DNA of 64,000 nt from an uncultured Bacillota bacterium (GCA_934702375.1 CAKUYE010000014.1:3663-67662); one strand, 5' to 3'; positions 24,951-33,697 are shown, numbered from the stretch's first letter. Numbers and translations are program-made. Notes: generated by a model from the sequence alone, not told the origin.

Positions 24951-26174
24951 TTAGTCAATCTTTACCTGTTTAAAAGTCTTTTTGCCCTTTTGCAGCAGCA
25001 GTTTGTTGTCGTCAAAATCTTCCAGGGTGATCATTTTGGCAAAGTCGTTGATGGATTCGCCCTTGATCTTGATCCCGCCTTGCTGCATCAAACGGCGGCC
25101 TTCCCCTTTGGAGGGAATGAGACCGGCTTTGAGGTAAAGGTCAAGAATATTGATGCCGTCTTTAAACTCATCGGCTTTCATATCAATGGTGGGTACGTTA
25201 TCGCCGTCGCCGCCTTTGGCAAAGAGGGCGCGTTCGGCTTCCTGAGCTTTGTTGGCTTTTTCTTCGCCATGAACCAGCTTGGTCACTTCGTAGGCCAAAA
25301 CTTCTTTGGCTTCGTTAATCTTGGCATCTTTGTAGCTGCCGAGTTTGCGTACTTCATCCATGGGCAGGAAGGTGAGGAGAGCCAGGCAGTTTTCTACATC
25401 GGCATCATCCACATTCCGCCAGTAATGGTAGAATTCGTAAGGGCTGGTTTTGGTTTCGTCGATCCAGAGGGCGCCTTTTGCTGTTTTGCCCATCTTTTTC
25501 CCTTCGGAGTTGGCGAGGAGTTTAAAGGTCATGCCCAGGGCATGGCCGCCTTCCAAACGGCGCACGAGATTTACGCCGCCGAGGATATTGCTCCACTGGT
25601 CATTGCCGCCGAGCTGCATTTTGCAGTCGTATTTGCGGTACAGTTCCAAAAAGTCGTAGCTTTGCATCAGCATATAGTTGAATTCCAGGAAGGTAAGGCC
25701 TTTTTCGTAGCGGGTTTTGTAGCAATCGGCGGTAAGCATCTGGTTTACCGAGAACATCGGACCGACTTCTCTCAAGAATTCGATGTATTTGAGGTCTCTC
25801 AGCCAATCGGCATTGTTTACGATGAGAGCTTTGTCATTTTCAAAGTCGATAAAACGGCTCATTTGCTTTTTGAAGCAGGCAACGTTGTGGTCGATGGTTT
25901 CTACGGTCATCATTTTACGCAAATCGGAGCGGCCCGAGGGGTCGCCGATCATACCGGTGCCGCCCCCCATCAAAGCGATGGGGCGATGCCCTGCGCGCTG
26001 CATATGCATCATAACGATGATCTGGATAAAGTGCCCCACATGAAGACTGTCTGCCGTGGGGTCAAAGCCGATATAGAAAGAGATCTTTTCTTTTTCTAAA
26101 AGTTCTCTGATTTCATCTTCGTGGGTGCATTGTTCGATATATCCTCTTTCGGATAAAGTATCAAAAACGCTCAT
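24951..26174 (-). CDS. tyrS: Tyrosyl-tRNA synthetase
   Basis: A 407-aa class I synthetase that charges tRNA-Tyr. HVGH at residues 45-48 is the HIGH motif, KKMGKTAKGA is the KMSKS-equivalent, GGNDQWSNI lies in the active site, and an S4-type RNA-binding domain (RLMQQGGIKI) ends the protein. The length is normal. GAGGTG precedes its ATG. There is no T-box in the short leader. Confidence 0.97.
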   Translation of the reverse strand: MSVFDTLSERGYIEQCTHEDEIRELLEKEKISFYIGFDPTADSLHVGHFIQIIVMMHMQRAGHRPIALMGGGTGMIGDPSGRSDLRKMMTVETIDHNVACFKKQMSRFIDFENDKALIVNNADWLRDLKYIEFLREVGPMFSVNQMLTADCYKTRYEKGLTFLEFNYMLMQSYDFLELYRKYDCKMQLGGNDQWSNILGGVNLVRRLEGGHALGMTFKLLANSEGKKMGKTAKGALWIDETKTSPYEFYHYWRNVDDADVENCLALLTFLPMDEVRKLGSYKDAKINEAKEVLAYEVTKLVHGEEKANKAQEAERALFAKGGDGDNVPTIDMKADEFKDGINILDLYLKAGLIPSKGEGRRLMQQGGIKIKGESINDFAKMITLEDFDDNKLLLQKGKKTFKQVKID

Positions 26175-26215
26175 GATTTCACCTCGTGTTATAATTTTCT
26201 TATTCTATTCCTATT

Positions 26216-26244
26216 ATTGTATAAAAAATACCGGGAAAAGTCAA
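26216..26244 (-). promoter_or_regulatory. Sigma-A promoter of tyrS
   Basis: On the minus strand: TTGACT (26244-26239), a 17-nt spacer, TACAAT (26221-26216), about 40 nt before the tyrS start. Confidence 0.85.
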
Positions 26245-26353
26245 TGGAGAAAGACGTCGGAATCCGCCTTTCAGGTATAAAAAACTGTGGTTTATCCAAA
26301 CTAAGAGAAGCAGGTGCAATCCTGACAATAAATGAAAACATGGAGGTTATGAA

Positions 26354-26551
26354 ATGGATATTGCAAAATCCCGTAAAAGTAAAATGAAAAAAACACCCCC
26401 GGATATTGAATCTCTGAAAATGGAGATTGCCGAGGAGTTGGGGTTGCTGGATAAGGTGAAGGCTGTTGGTTGGGCCGGATTGAGTGCGAAAGAGACTGGA
26501 AGGATGGGGGGGATATTGACTAGGAGGAAGAGGGAGTTGGGGCTTAAGTAG
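26354..26551 (+). CDS. Alpha/beta-type small acid-soluble spore protein
   Basis: A 65-aa protein with the SASP pattern LKMEIAEELGLLDKVKAVGWAGLSAKETGRMGG and a basic end. SASPs coat spore DNA and protect it; the Glu-Ile germination-protease site of the family fits EIAEELG. TGGAGG lies 7-11 nt upstream of ATG 26354. An upstream GTATA / CAAACTA pair with a 17-nt spacer could be a sigma-G promoter, but that is weak. The gene implies that the organism forms spores. Confidence 0.85.
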   Translation: MDIAKSRKSKMKKTPPDIESLKMEIAEELGLLDKVKAVGWAGLSAKETGRMGGILTRRKRELGLK

Positions 26552-26564
26552 TTTCTTTGCTTAT

Positions 26565-26748
26565 TTTTGGCTTTGGGTTGGGTGCGTCGGCGCTCCTTGG
26601 GCCAGCGGTCGCGCTGAATGGCTGTAAATCGCCAAATCTGTCTCGCGCCGCACAGCCGGATACCTCTTGTATACCGGCTGCACGTCCCGAGCCATATTTA
26701 ACGATTTAAAGCCATTGATCGCAACCGGAGGTATTTTGTACCGCGTGC
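26565..26748. repeat. Structured repeat SR, copy 1
   Basis: It starts with a G/T-rich lead (TTTGGGTTGGGTGCGTCGGCG). The outer stem is AATGGCT (26617-26623) plus TAAATCG (26625-26631) against CGATTTA (26702-26708) plus AGCCATT (26710-26716). An inner hairpin is CAGCCGG / CCGGCTG. Its apex is GATACCTCTTGTATAC, identical in all three copies. It ends ACCGGAGG...TACCGCG. Stem sequences differ between copies but stay paired. Confidence 0.75.
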
Positions 26749-26764
26749 TGGATACTATTGTTTT

Positions 26765-26960
26765 TGTGTTTTGGGGGTTGGGTTGTGCGTCGGCATGAGA
26801 TTTCGTTGCAGGCGCGCTAAACGATTGTAATCGGGCAAAATCTTCCGCCACCGGGAGGCTGCAGATACCTCTTGTATACTTTGCTCCCGCTGTCGAAATC
26901 TTTTACCCGATTAAAACCGTTTATCCCACCCGGAGGTGGTTCTATACCGCGGATTTTTAC
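26765..26960. repeat. Structured repeat SR, copy 2
   Basis: It lies in direct tandem with copy 1. The outer stem is AAACG.TT.TAATCGGG (from 26819) against CCCGATTA.AACCGTTT (to 26922). The inner hairpin has GGGAG/CTCCC arms and the same GATACCTCTTGTATAC apex. The lead TGCGTCGGC and tail CCCGGAGG...TACCGCG are kept. Confidence 0.75.
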
Positions 26961-27159
26961 GCCGCAGTAACTTTTGTATTGCTTCGCGATAAGCGTATAC
27001 TGTCGCGAAATCAAGGTTTGCCGCAGTTGCTTTTATGAAGGGGACGTTTTTTTTGTCCCACGGTGAACGTTGCGTAAGAAGAAGCAATAAGCACTGGGAC
27101 AAAAGAACCGTCCCCGACGAACGTAACGCTGCCGCGAACGGGAACTGATTCTGTAAAAA
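26961..27159. repeat. Linker with GGGGAC/GTCCCA inverted element
   Basis: GGGGACG followed by T8 and GTCCCA (about 27041-27060) is inverted against TGGGACAAAAGAACCGTCCCC (about 27096-27116). Flanking bases (CGCCGCAG, TGCTTCGCGATAA) recur in the 42567-42633 linker, which lacks this insert. No gene is seen; it looks like a small non-coding insertion. Confidence 0.6.
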
Positions 27160-27390
27160 AGTGCCTGTTAGAATGCCTTCCCCTTTGAGGGGAAGGTGGG
27201 CGCGGAGCGCTCGGATGAGGTGGCGTGACGGTGAAACATAATTAACAAGATAAAACAAACTGCGGCGTAGAGCGTATTGTTGAAAGATACGTTCCACGCC
27301 GCAGTTACTAGCTGCATAAAAATATAGATGATCCCCTTGCGACACCTCATCAGTCAGCTATCGCTGACAGCTTCTCCTCGAGGCGAAGCC
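27160..27390. repeat. Dispersed 230-bp repeat RE, copy A
   Basis: It opens with AAGTGCCTG..AGAATGCCTTCCCC and the CCTTCCCC/GGGGAAGG hairpin. The middle has AACTGCGGCG...CGCCGCAGTT as an inverted pair. It closes with CACCTCATCAGTCAGCTA..GCTGAC and CTCGAGGCGAAGCC. Copy B at 42634-42862 matches it over almost the whole length. No coding signal is convincing in any frame. Confidence 0.8.
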
Positions 27391-27420
27391 ATATCTGGAT
27401 TGCATCGCCTTTGCGATGCT

Positions 27421-27566
27421 TTCTTCATGCCTTCCGTAGGAAGGTATTTCATGCCCCGAAGGGGTATTTCATGCTGCCGCCGGGCAGTATTTCATGCCGG
27501 TCATAGGCCGGTATTTCATTTCCCAACCCCACCGAAGGTGGGATTTCACCCTTCCGAAGGGAGGTT
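27421..27566. repeat. Array of short hairpins separated by TATTTCAT
   Basis: Six small stems follow each other: CCTTCC/GGAAGG, CCCC/GGGG, CTGCC/GGCAG, CCGG/CCGG, CCCACC/GGTGGG and CCTTCC/GGGAGG. The first five are spaced by the constant TATTTCAT(GC) or a close variant. The loops are mostly 3 nt. The stems differ, the spacer does not. A partial RE right end (CATCCGTCAGCTG...) follows at about 27571-27606. Confidence 0.7.
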
Positions 27567-27619
27567 AGTCTCATCCGTCAGCTGTTCCTGGCAGCTTCTT
27601 GAGGTGGAGCTGTATACGG

Positions 27620-27650
27620 AAAAGAGCAGGTTGTTTTACCTGCTCTTTTT
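27620..27650 (-). terminator. Terminator of the 27654-29870 gene
   Basis: AAAAGAGCAGG (27620-27630) pairs with CCTGCTCTTTT (27639-27649), with T/A runs on both sides. Confidence 0.88.
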
Positions 27651-27653
27651 GCA

Positions 27654-29870
27654 TTATTTTTCCAGCTGGGACCAGTCGAAGTTTTCTCTCAGTTCCAACC
27701 ATTCTTCACTGCCGTCGGTGGTTCCGGCAACTCTCTGGAAATAATGGGAGTTGGTGGCTTCCTGAACGGCGATGTAGAACCAATCCGATTCATTGCAATC
27801 GGGATAGGTGGTCATATTTTTGAGAAGGCAATCGGTATTTTCCGGCACGCGTTTCAATACGCGATTGATCATGCTCATGGTTTCGGCTCTGGTGATGGCC
27901 TGTTCCGGTTTGAAGGTACCGTCCTCGTAACCGGCGATCCAGCCGTTGCCGGCGGCCAATTCGATGAATTTTTGTGCCCAGTGACCTTCGATATCCGTAA
28001 ATGTCTTGGGATTTTCCGTTAATTTGGCAAAGGCCGAGATGATGGTGGCCATTTCCGCTCTGTTGATAGCCTTATTCGGTTGGAAAGTGCCGTCCTCATA
28101 GCCGACGAGAATCTTCATATTGGCCAAGGTGGAGATGGCGTTGTTGTACCAATCGCCGACTTGAACATCGGAGAAGGGGTTTTTCGTCGTTTTGTTCAAT
28201 TCTCTGGATTCTTCGGTGAGGAGACGGAAGAAAATCGTTGCCACTTCGGCTCTGGTGATTTTGGCCTGAGGCTTTACAGTGCCGTCTTCATAGCCGATGA
28301 TGTAGGCAAAGTGATCGTCAAAGTTCAGCACGCAGACCTGTTCGCCGTAAAGGTCGATGTTATTTGCCGGCATGGTACCGGGGTTGATCCATTTTGCGGT
28401 CATTTCTGCATCGGTATACCAGCCATGGAAATCATAGCCTTTGATTGGGGCGGGGGTATAAACGGTGATGCTGTCTTCAAAGGCCACGGTGTCTTTTTGG
28501 GCGACCTCAAAGATACCTTCTGTGTTTTTTACATGGTAGGTAATGGTGAAATCACCGAATTTTGCCTTTACCGCAGGAACCGGGAAGTATTCAACTTTGT
28601 TGCCGACGGTGACGGTAGTAACGCCGTTGGTGGGAATTTGGTTGCCGGTTTTGGCAATTTCGCTGTCGGTATCGACTTCAACGGTGTAACTCAATTGATA
28701 AGTGTAGATCGTTTCATTGCCTTCTGTGGTGATTACGGCATTTTCCGGTTTCAGTACCCAAGTGAAGTAACCGAGAGCATTGGTCTCGATATTGGCGGAT
28801 CTCAAGAGGATACCGGCAGGAATACTGTCATTGACGATGCCGGCGTTGATGCCGCTGACAATGATCTCGGAGATCTCTTCAAATACATTGATCAGTTCAT
28901 CGGCTTTATCGGCATTGTAGGCGCAGTTTTCCGTAGCGATGCTGTCCTTTAAAAAGGCTCCTACCGACGGTCCGCCTTTGTAGGTGGTTTCATCTGCGGC
29001 ACCGTAGCAAACGGTATAGAGCTTTGCTTTTTCTCTCAAGGCTTTGGCTGTAGCTGCCGTGGCATCGTTTATGGTCTTACTGCCGTTATTGCCGTTGCCG
29101 ATGATGCTGTTGCCGCTGTTGGCATAGGTCGGTGCGCCGTCGGTCAGGGCAATAGTATTTTTGGCGGTGAAATCTTTGACAAGGTCATTGTCCATAAGGG
29201 CAGAGGCTTTGGTAAGACCGTCGTCAAGGTTGGTACCGCCGCCGACTTTTAATTTATTGATGGCGGCTCTGGCCTGATCGTAACCGACTTTAGAGGAAAT
29301 GTTTACCCATGTAAGGTTGACGGTGGCTCTGGTATCAAAGCTTATGATGGCAACATAGCGGTTGAGGACGTCATTTTCCGTGAATACACCGTCGGTGACG
29401 CAACCGCTAAAGGTATCCACGAATTTCAATGCGGCCTTTTTTGCGGCATCAAGGCGGGTTTCATATTGGGCCTTGTCCTTTTGAGAGCAGTTGTCCGCAT
29501 GGTACTTTGTCCAGAACAGATAGCTTTCGGGAGCAAACCCGCACTCGGCACAATAGTCCATTGAGCCGGAGGTGTCAAAGATCAAAGTGGTGGCTGCATT
29601 GGTCGTATCGGCGATGGTTGTTTCTGCCATAACGACTTTCAGGTTGATGGTATAAACGTTGTCCTGACCAGTGACGGGTGCAGCGGTTTTGCTGATGCTT
29701 TTCAGACCGTCAATGTTATAAGTGGTGTTGATGGGGCTTTCTGCCCAGATACCGTTGTTGTAGTAGCCGTAGCGAACGTCGCCTTCGGCATCGGCGGCAA
29801 AGACCGTTGTGGGCAGCAGGGTGAATACCATGCAAAGGGTTAAAAACCAGGTAAATACTCTTTTACTCAT
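27654..29870 (-). CDS. VWA-domain surface protein with one InlB repeat and three SLH domains
   Basis: A 738-aa exported protein. A signal peptide (1-25) is followed by a von Willebrand A domain with the metal-site motif DTSGS at residues 99-103. Cys107, Cys110, His124 and Cys128 lie just after it and could bind zinc. One InlB B-type repeat (FHGWYTD...MPANNIDLYG) comes next, then three SLH domains (about 510-690) that anchor the protein to the cell wall. VWA domains usually mediate adhesion. GAAAGGA precedes the ATG. Its closest relative here is the next gene. Confidence 0.92.
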   Translation of the reverse strand: MSKRVFTWFLTLCMVFTLLPTTVFAADAEGDVRYGYYNNGIWAESPINTTYNIDGLKSISKTAAPVTGQDNVYTINLKVVMAETTIADTTNAATTLIFDTSGSMDYCAECGFAPESYLFWTKYHADNCSQKDKAQYETRLDAAKKAALKFVDTFSGCVTDGVFTENDVLNRYVAIISFDTRATVNLTWVNISSKVGYDQARAAINKLKVGGGTNLDDGLTKASALMDNDLVKDFTAKNTIALTDGAPTYANSGNSIIGNGNNGSKTINDATAATAKALREKAKLYTVCYGAADETTYKGGPSVGAFLKDSIATENCAYNADKADELINVFEEISEIIVSGINAGIVNDSIPAGILLRSANIETNALGYFTWVLKPENAVITTEGNETIYTYQLSYTVEVDTDSEIAKTGNQIPTNGVTTVTVGNKVEYFPVPAVKAKFGDFTITYHVKNTEGIFEVAQKDTVAFEDSITVYTPAPIKGYDFHGWYTDAEMTAKWINPGTMPANNIDLYGEQVCVLNFDDHFAYIIGYEDGTVKPQAKITRAEVATIFFRLLTEESRELNKTTKNPFSDVQVGDWYNNAISTLANMKILVGYEDGTFQPNKAINRAEMATIISAFAKLTENPKTFTDIEGHWAQKFIELAAGNGWIAGYEDGTFKPEQAITRAETMSMINRVLKRVPENTDCLLKNMTTYPDCNESDWFYIAVQEATNSHYFQRVAGTTDGSEEWLELRENFDWSQLEK

Positions 29871-30145
29871 GATGTGTCCTTTCTGATGAATGTTCTTCTT
29901 TCTTGTAACGCTGAAAACCCGGTCCGTATACCGTTTAAATATGCTTGTTTCTGTATGAACGCAGCCGAATTACCTCCTTTCTGTTCTGGATGGACCGGAA
30001 AATTGTGACTTGTTAATGGGTTATAGGATAACATATAAAAATGTGTGAATGAAATAATTATGCCAAAGCCCTGATAATTATGCTCCCTATTATAAACTAT
30101 GGAAAAGGGAATGTAAAGCTTTTCTTTACTGTATTTTCCAATAAA
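29871..30145 (-). promoter_or_regulatory. Promoter and long leader of the VWA/SLH gene
   Basis: On the minus strand TTTACA (30117-30112), a 17-nt spacer and TATAAT (30094-30089) form a sigma-A promoter. This leaves an untranslated leader of about 210 nt before ATG 29870. A 122-aa reading frame across this stretch overlaps the upstream gene and is not credible. Confidence 0.7.
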
Positions 30146-30176
30146 AAAGAGAGCAGGTTTTAAACCTGCTCTCTTT
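30146..30176 (-). terminator. Terminator of the 30187-33558 gene
   Basis: AAAGAGAGCAGGTTT pairs with AAACCTGCTCTCTTT, followed on the minus strand by a T run. Confidence 0.93.
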
Positions 30177-30186
30177 GGTAAGAACT

Positions 30187-33100
30187 TTATTTTTCCAGCT
30201 GAGACCAGTCGAAGTTTTCTCTTAATTCGAGCCATTTTTCGCTGCCGTCGGTAGCGCCGACTTCACGCTGGAAATAGTGGGAATTGGTGGCTTCCTGTAC
30301 CGCAATGTAATACCACTGGCCGGAAACGCAATCGGGATAAGTGGTCATACCGTCGAGGAGGCACGTTTCATCTTTGGGGACACGTTTCATCACGCGGTTA
30401 ATCATGGTCATGGTTTCTGCCCGGGTGATTTCGTTATTGGGACGGAAGGTTCCATCTTCATAACCGGTGATCCAGCCGTTGCCGGCAGCCAGTTCGATGT
30501 ATTTCTGTGCCCAATGACCTTCGATATCCGTAAAGGTTTTGGTGTTTTCCGTCAGGTTGGCAAAAGCGGAAATGATGGTAGCCATTTCTGCACGGGTAAT
30601 GGGCTGGTTGGGACGGAAGGTACCATCGTTATAGCCGTTGAGAATCTTCATGTTTGCCAGAGTGGAGATGGCATTGTTATACCACTGTCCGGCATGAACG
30701 TCGGAGAAGGGATTTTCCGATGTTTTGTTGATGGCTCTGGAGTCATCGGTGAGGAGGCGGAAGAAGATGGTGGCAACTTCGGCACGGGTGATGTTTGCCT
30801 GAGGTCTTACGGTGCCGTCTTCATAGCCGATGATATAGGCAAAGTGGTCGTCAAAGTTCAGTACGCAGACTTGTTCGCCGTAAAGGTCGATGTTATGGTC
30901 GGGCATGGTGCCGGGATTGGTCCAGAGATTGGTCAGGGCATCTTCGGTGTACCAACCGTGGAAATCGTAACCTTTGATCGCTGCGGGGGTATAATCCTGA
31001 ATGGCTGCGCCGTAGGTCAGTGTTACGGCATGGTCTTTGTCAAAGCCGCCGTCACTGTTTTTCAGATAATAGGTAATGGTGTAATCGTTGGCATTGAATG
31101 CACCGTAAACGGTGATGTTGTTGGCCGGCATGGTTTCCGGTTTTGCCCAGGCGTTGGTCAGGGCATCTTCATGATACCAGCCGGAGAAAGTATGACCGGT
31201 TTTTTCCGGTGCATATTCGGGAATGGCATCGCCGTATTTCAGTGCGATTTTATTGTTTTCGGCATAGTTGCCGTCATCGCCTTTTACCATATAGGTGATG
31301 GTGTAACCATTGGTGATATAGCCGCCGTAAACAACGATGTTTTTGGCCGGCATGGTTTCCGGTTTGTTCCAGGCATTGGTTAATGCTTCATCTTCAAACC
31401 AGCCGGTGAAGGAGTGTCCTTCTTTTTCGGCAGGGCTGTAACCGGTGATCTCTGCACCAAATTTCAAAGTGACTTTGTTGTCTTCGGCATAGTTGCCGTC
31501 ATCACCTTTTACCATGTAGGTAATGGTGTAATCGTTGGCGGTGTATGCACCGTAAACGGTGATATTGCTGGCAGGCATGGTTTCCGGTTTGCTCCAAGCG
31601 TTGGTCAGCGCTTCTTCATTATACCAACCGGAGAAGGTATGGCCCTCTTTTTCCGTGGGGGTATAGTCATCGACTTTGGCGCCGAATTTCAAAGTAGCTT
31701 CGTTATTTTTAGCATAAACGCCGTCATCGCCTTTGACCATGTAAGTGATGGTGTAATCATTGGCGGTGAAAGCACCGTAAACGGTGATATCTTCCGCAGG
31801 CATGGTAGCGGGAGCTGTCCATTTATTGGTGAGAGCTGCTTCTTTGTACCAGCCATTGAAGGTGTAGCCGGTTTTTTCCGGTGCATATCCGGGAATGGCA
31901 TCGCCGTATTTCACAACAGCTGTCTTATTGAAGCTGCTGTCATTATTGACGATGTAGTTTACTTTGTAATCGTTTACCATAAATGCACCGTAGACATTGA
32001 TGTTTTCTGCGGGCATTTTATCGGGAGTCCATGCGGAATCTTCGTTAAGTTCCTCTGTTGTAAACCAACCGGAGAAGGTATGACCGGTCTTGGTCAGAGG
32101 CACATTGTAGCTGCTGATATCATCTCCCGAGCTGAGGAGGGTCTTGGTGAGATCGGTGTTTTCCACATAGCCTTCGGTTTCGTTGTCATATACGTAATAG
32201 TGGATTTCGTAATATTTTGCTTTTACTGCGGGGATACCGAAATCTACCGTTTTATCGCCTACGGTCAATGTTGTTCTGCCGTTGGTGGGAATCCAGTTGC
32301 CGGCTTTTGCATTGTCCGTGGTGGGGTCAATCTTTACCCTGTAGGTGTAGGAGTAAGTATAGGTTGTGATATCGCCGGAGGTTTCCACTAATGCCGCATC
32401 GGGATTTAATTCCCAGGTAAAGCTGCCGGTGGTTTCATTGGGGGTAATGGTTCCGGCGGTTTGTTCCACACCGGCGGGAATGGAGTCGTTTACGGTACCG
32501 GCATTGATACCGTTAACGATCGTATCAGTAATTGCGGCAAATGCATTGTAAAGCTCATCAGCATTGGCGGCATTGAAGGCGTATTTTGTTTTGCCGTCGG
32601 CAGATGCCGGTGTCGCGATCGATTCCTCCAGGAATTTACCGACGGTGGGACCACCGGGGTAGGTTACTTCCCCTGCGGCACCAAAGCAAACAGTGTAAAG
32701 ATTTGCCTTGGTTTTCAATGTTGTTGCCGTGGCCTTGGTTTGATCGTTGATCGCACTGCTGCCGCCGGTGCCGTCACCGATGCGGTTCCCGTTTTTCATG
32801 GCGTAGGTGGGAACACCGTCGGTCAGGGCAATGACATTTTTGGCGCTGATATTTTTTACCGTATCTCTCCCCAGAAGGGTATTGGCATCGGCAAGGCCGT
32901 CGTCAAGGTTGGTACCGCCATTGGCGGAAAGTTTATTTACGGCAGATCTGGCTTTGTCGTAACCATCTTTGGTCGCAACATTGACCCACTCCTGGGTTAC
33001 GGAGCCGTAGCTATTGAATTCCACAATTGCTACATATCTGGTCAAGGCCGTATTTTCCGTGTAAACGCCGTTCTTTACGCAGCCGCTGAAGGTATCCACG

Positions 33101-33558
33101 AATTCTAGTGCGGCTGTCTTCTCGGCATCCAGCCGGGTCTCGAAGGAGCTGTTGTTATATCTGGAACAGGTTTTTTTGTGGTATTGTGTCCCCAAAGGGA
33201 TGAGGTTGAATTCAGGCTCAAATCCACATTCGGAGCACCAATCGGTAGAGCCGGAGGTGTCTACAACGAGTACGGTGGCAGCTGCCCCCGGTGCGGTGGT
33301 TGTGGTTTGGCTCATCACGACCTTCAAAGTGATGTCGTAGGTGTTGTCCTGACCGGCAACGGGTGCTGCTGTTTTGCTGATGCTTTGGAGACCGTCGATG
33401 CCGAAATCAGAGTCTTGGACGGTGCTTTCCTGCCACTGACCGTCTTTGTAGTAACCATAGTGAATGCCGTTATCGTTTTCCGCCGCCAAAGCGAAGGTGG
33501 GAAACAGGGCAAAAACCATGCAAAGCGTCATAAACCAGGTAAAGATTTTTTTGTTCAT
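30187..33558 (-). CDS. VWA-domain surface protein with six InlB repeats and three SLH domains
   Basis: A 1123-aa exported protein. Signal peptide 1-26; VWA domain with DTSGS at 100-104; Cys108, Cys111, His127 and Cys131 follow. Then come six InlB B-type repeats of about 70 residues (each with FxGWY/F...MPAxNIxVYG; about 455-905), and three SLH domains (about 910-1085). The ends match the neighbouring 738-aa protein closely, including the final ENFDWSQLEK; the main difference is the number of InlB repeats. This points to duplication and repeat expansion. AAAGGAGA precedes the ATG. Likely a cell-wall-anchored adhesin. Confidence 0.93.
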   Translation of the reverse strand: MNKKIFTWFMTLCMVFALFPTFALAAENDNGIHYGYYKDGQWQESTVQDSDFGIDGLQSISKTAAPVAGQDNTYDITLKVVMSQTTTTAPGAAATVLVVDTSGSTDWCSECGFEPEFNLIPLGTQYHKKTCSRYNNSSFETRLDAEKTAALEFVDTFSGCVKNGVYTENTALTRYVAIVEFNSYGSVTQEWVNVATKDGYDKARSAVNKLSANGGTNLDDGLADANTLLGRDTVKNISAKNVIALTDGVPTYAMKNGNRIGDGTGGSSAINDQTKATATTLKTKANLYTVCFGAAGEVTYPGGPTVGKFLEESIATPASADGKTKYAFNAANADELYNAFAAITDTIVNGINAGTVNDSIPAGVEQTAGTITPNETTGSFTWELNPDAALVETSGDITTYTYSYTYRVKIDPTTDNAKAGNWIPTNGRTTLTVGDKTVDFGIPAVKAKYYEIHYYVYDNETEGYVENTDLTKTLLSSGDDISSYNVPLTKTGHTFSGWFTTEELNEDSAWTPDKMPAENINVYGAFMVNDYKVNYIVNNDSSFNKTAVVKYGDAIPGYAPEKTGYTFNGWYKEAALTNKWTAPATMPAEDITVYGAFTANDYTITYMVKGDDGVYAKNNEATLKFGAKVDDYTPTEKEGHTFSGWYNEEALTNAWSKPETMPASNITVYGAYTANDYTITYMVKGDDGNYAEDNKVTLKFGAEITGYSPAEKEGHSFTGWFEDEALTNAWNKPETMPAKNIVVYGGYITNGYTITYMVKGDDGNYAENNKIALKYGDAIPEYAPEKTGHTFSGWYHEDALTNAWAKPETMPANNITVYGAFNANDYTITYYLKNSDGGFDKDHAVTLTYGAAIQDYTPAAIKGYDFHGWYTEDALTNLWTNPGTMPDHNIDLYGEQVCVLNFDDHFAYIIGYEDGTVRPQANITRAEVATIFFRLLTDDSRAINKTSENPFSDVHAGQWYNNAISTLANMKILNGYNDGTFRPNQPITRAEMATIISAFANLTENTKTFTDIEGHWAQKYIELAAGNGWITGYEDGTFRPNNEITRAETMTMINRVMKRVPKDETCLLDGMTTYPDCVSGQWYYIAVQEATNSHYFQREVGATDGSEKWLELRENFDWSQLEK

Positions 33559-33697
33559 TTCTTAAAATCTCCTTTCACTATATTTTTTATTTTACTTATC
33601 TATTTTCTTTGTCTGTTTGTTTTTCTGCTCTCCGAACATAAACATGTTTCTTTGTTGACCCCCTTTTTCGCAGACAGAGAAAAATTTGATCATGATA

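Noticed and set aside
24948..26099. Open frame of 383 codons opposite tyrS
   Set aside because: It lies wholly antisense to tyrS, which has all family motifs; no ribosome binding site and low-complexity composition.
26561..27345. Several 60-145-codon frames in the repeat region
   Set aside because: They are translations of the SR, linker and RE repeats, with no ribosome binding sites and frames that change between copies.
27421..27566. CRISPR array
   Set aside because: The constant part is only 8-10 nt and the variable parts are self-complementary; no cas genes are in the window.
28080..28952. Plus-strand open frame of 290 codons
   Set aside because: Antisense to the 738-aa VWA/SLH gene; no start signals.
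29867..30235. 122-codon minus-strand frame between the two VWA genes
   Set aside because: It overlaps the end of the upstream gene and the terminator at 30146-30176, and has no ribosome binding site; the stretch is better read as a leader.
30277..32391. Two long plus-strand open frames (368 and 325 codons)
   Set aside because: They are antisense to the VWA/InlB/SLH gene and mirror its repeats.
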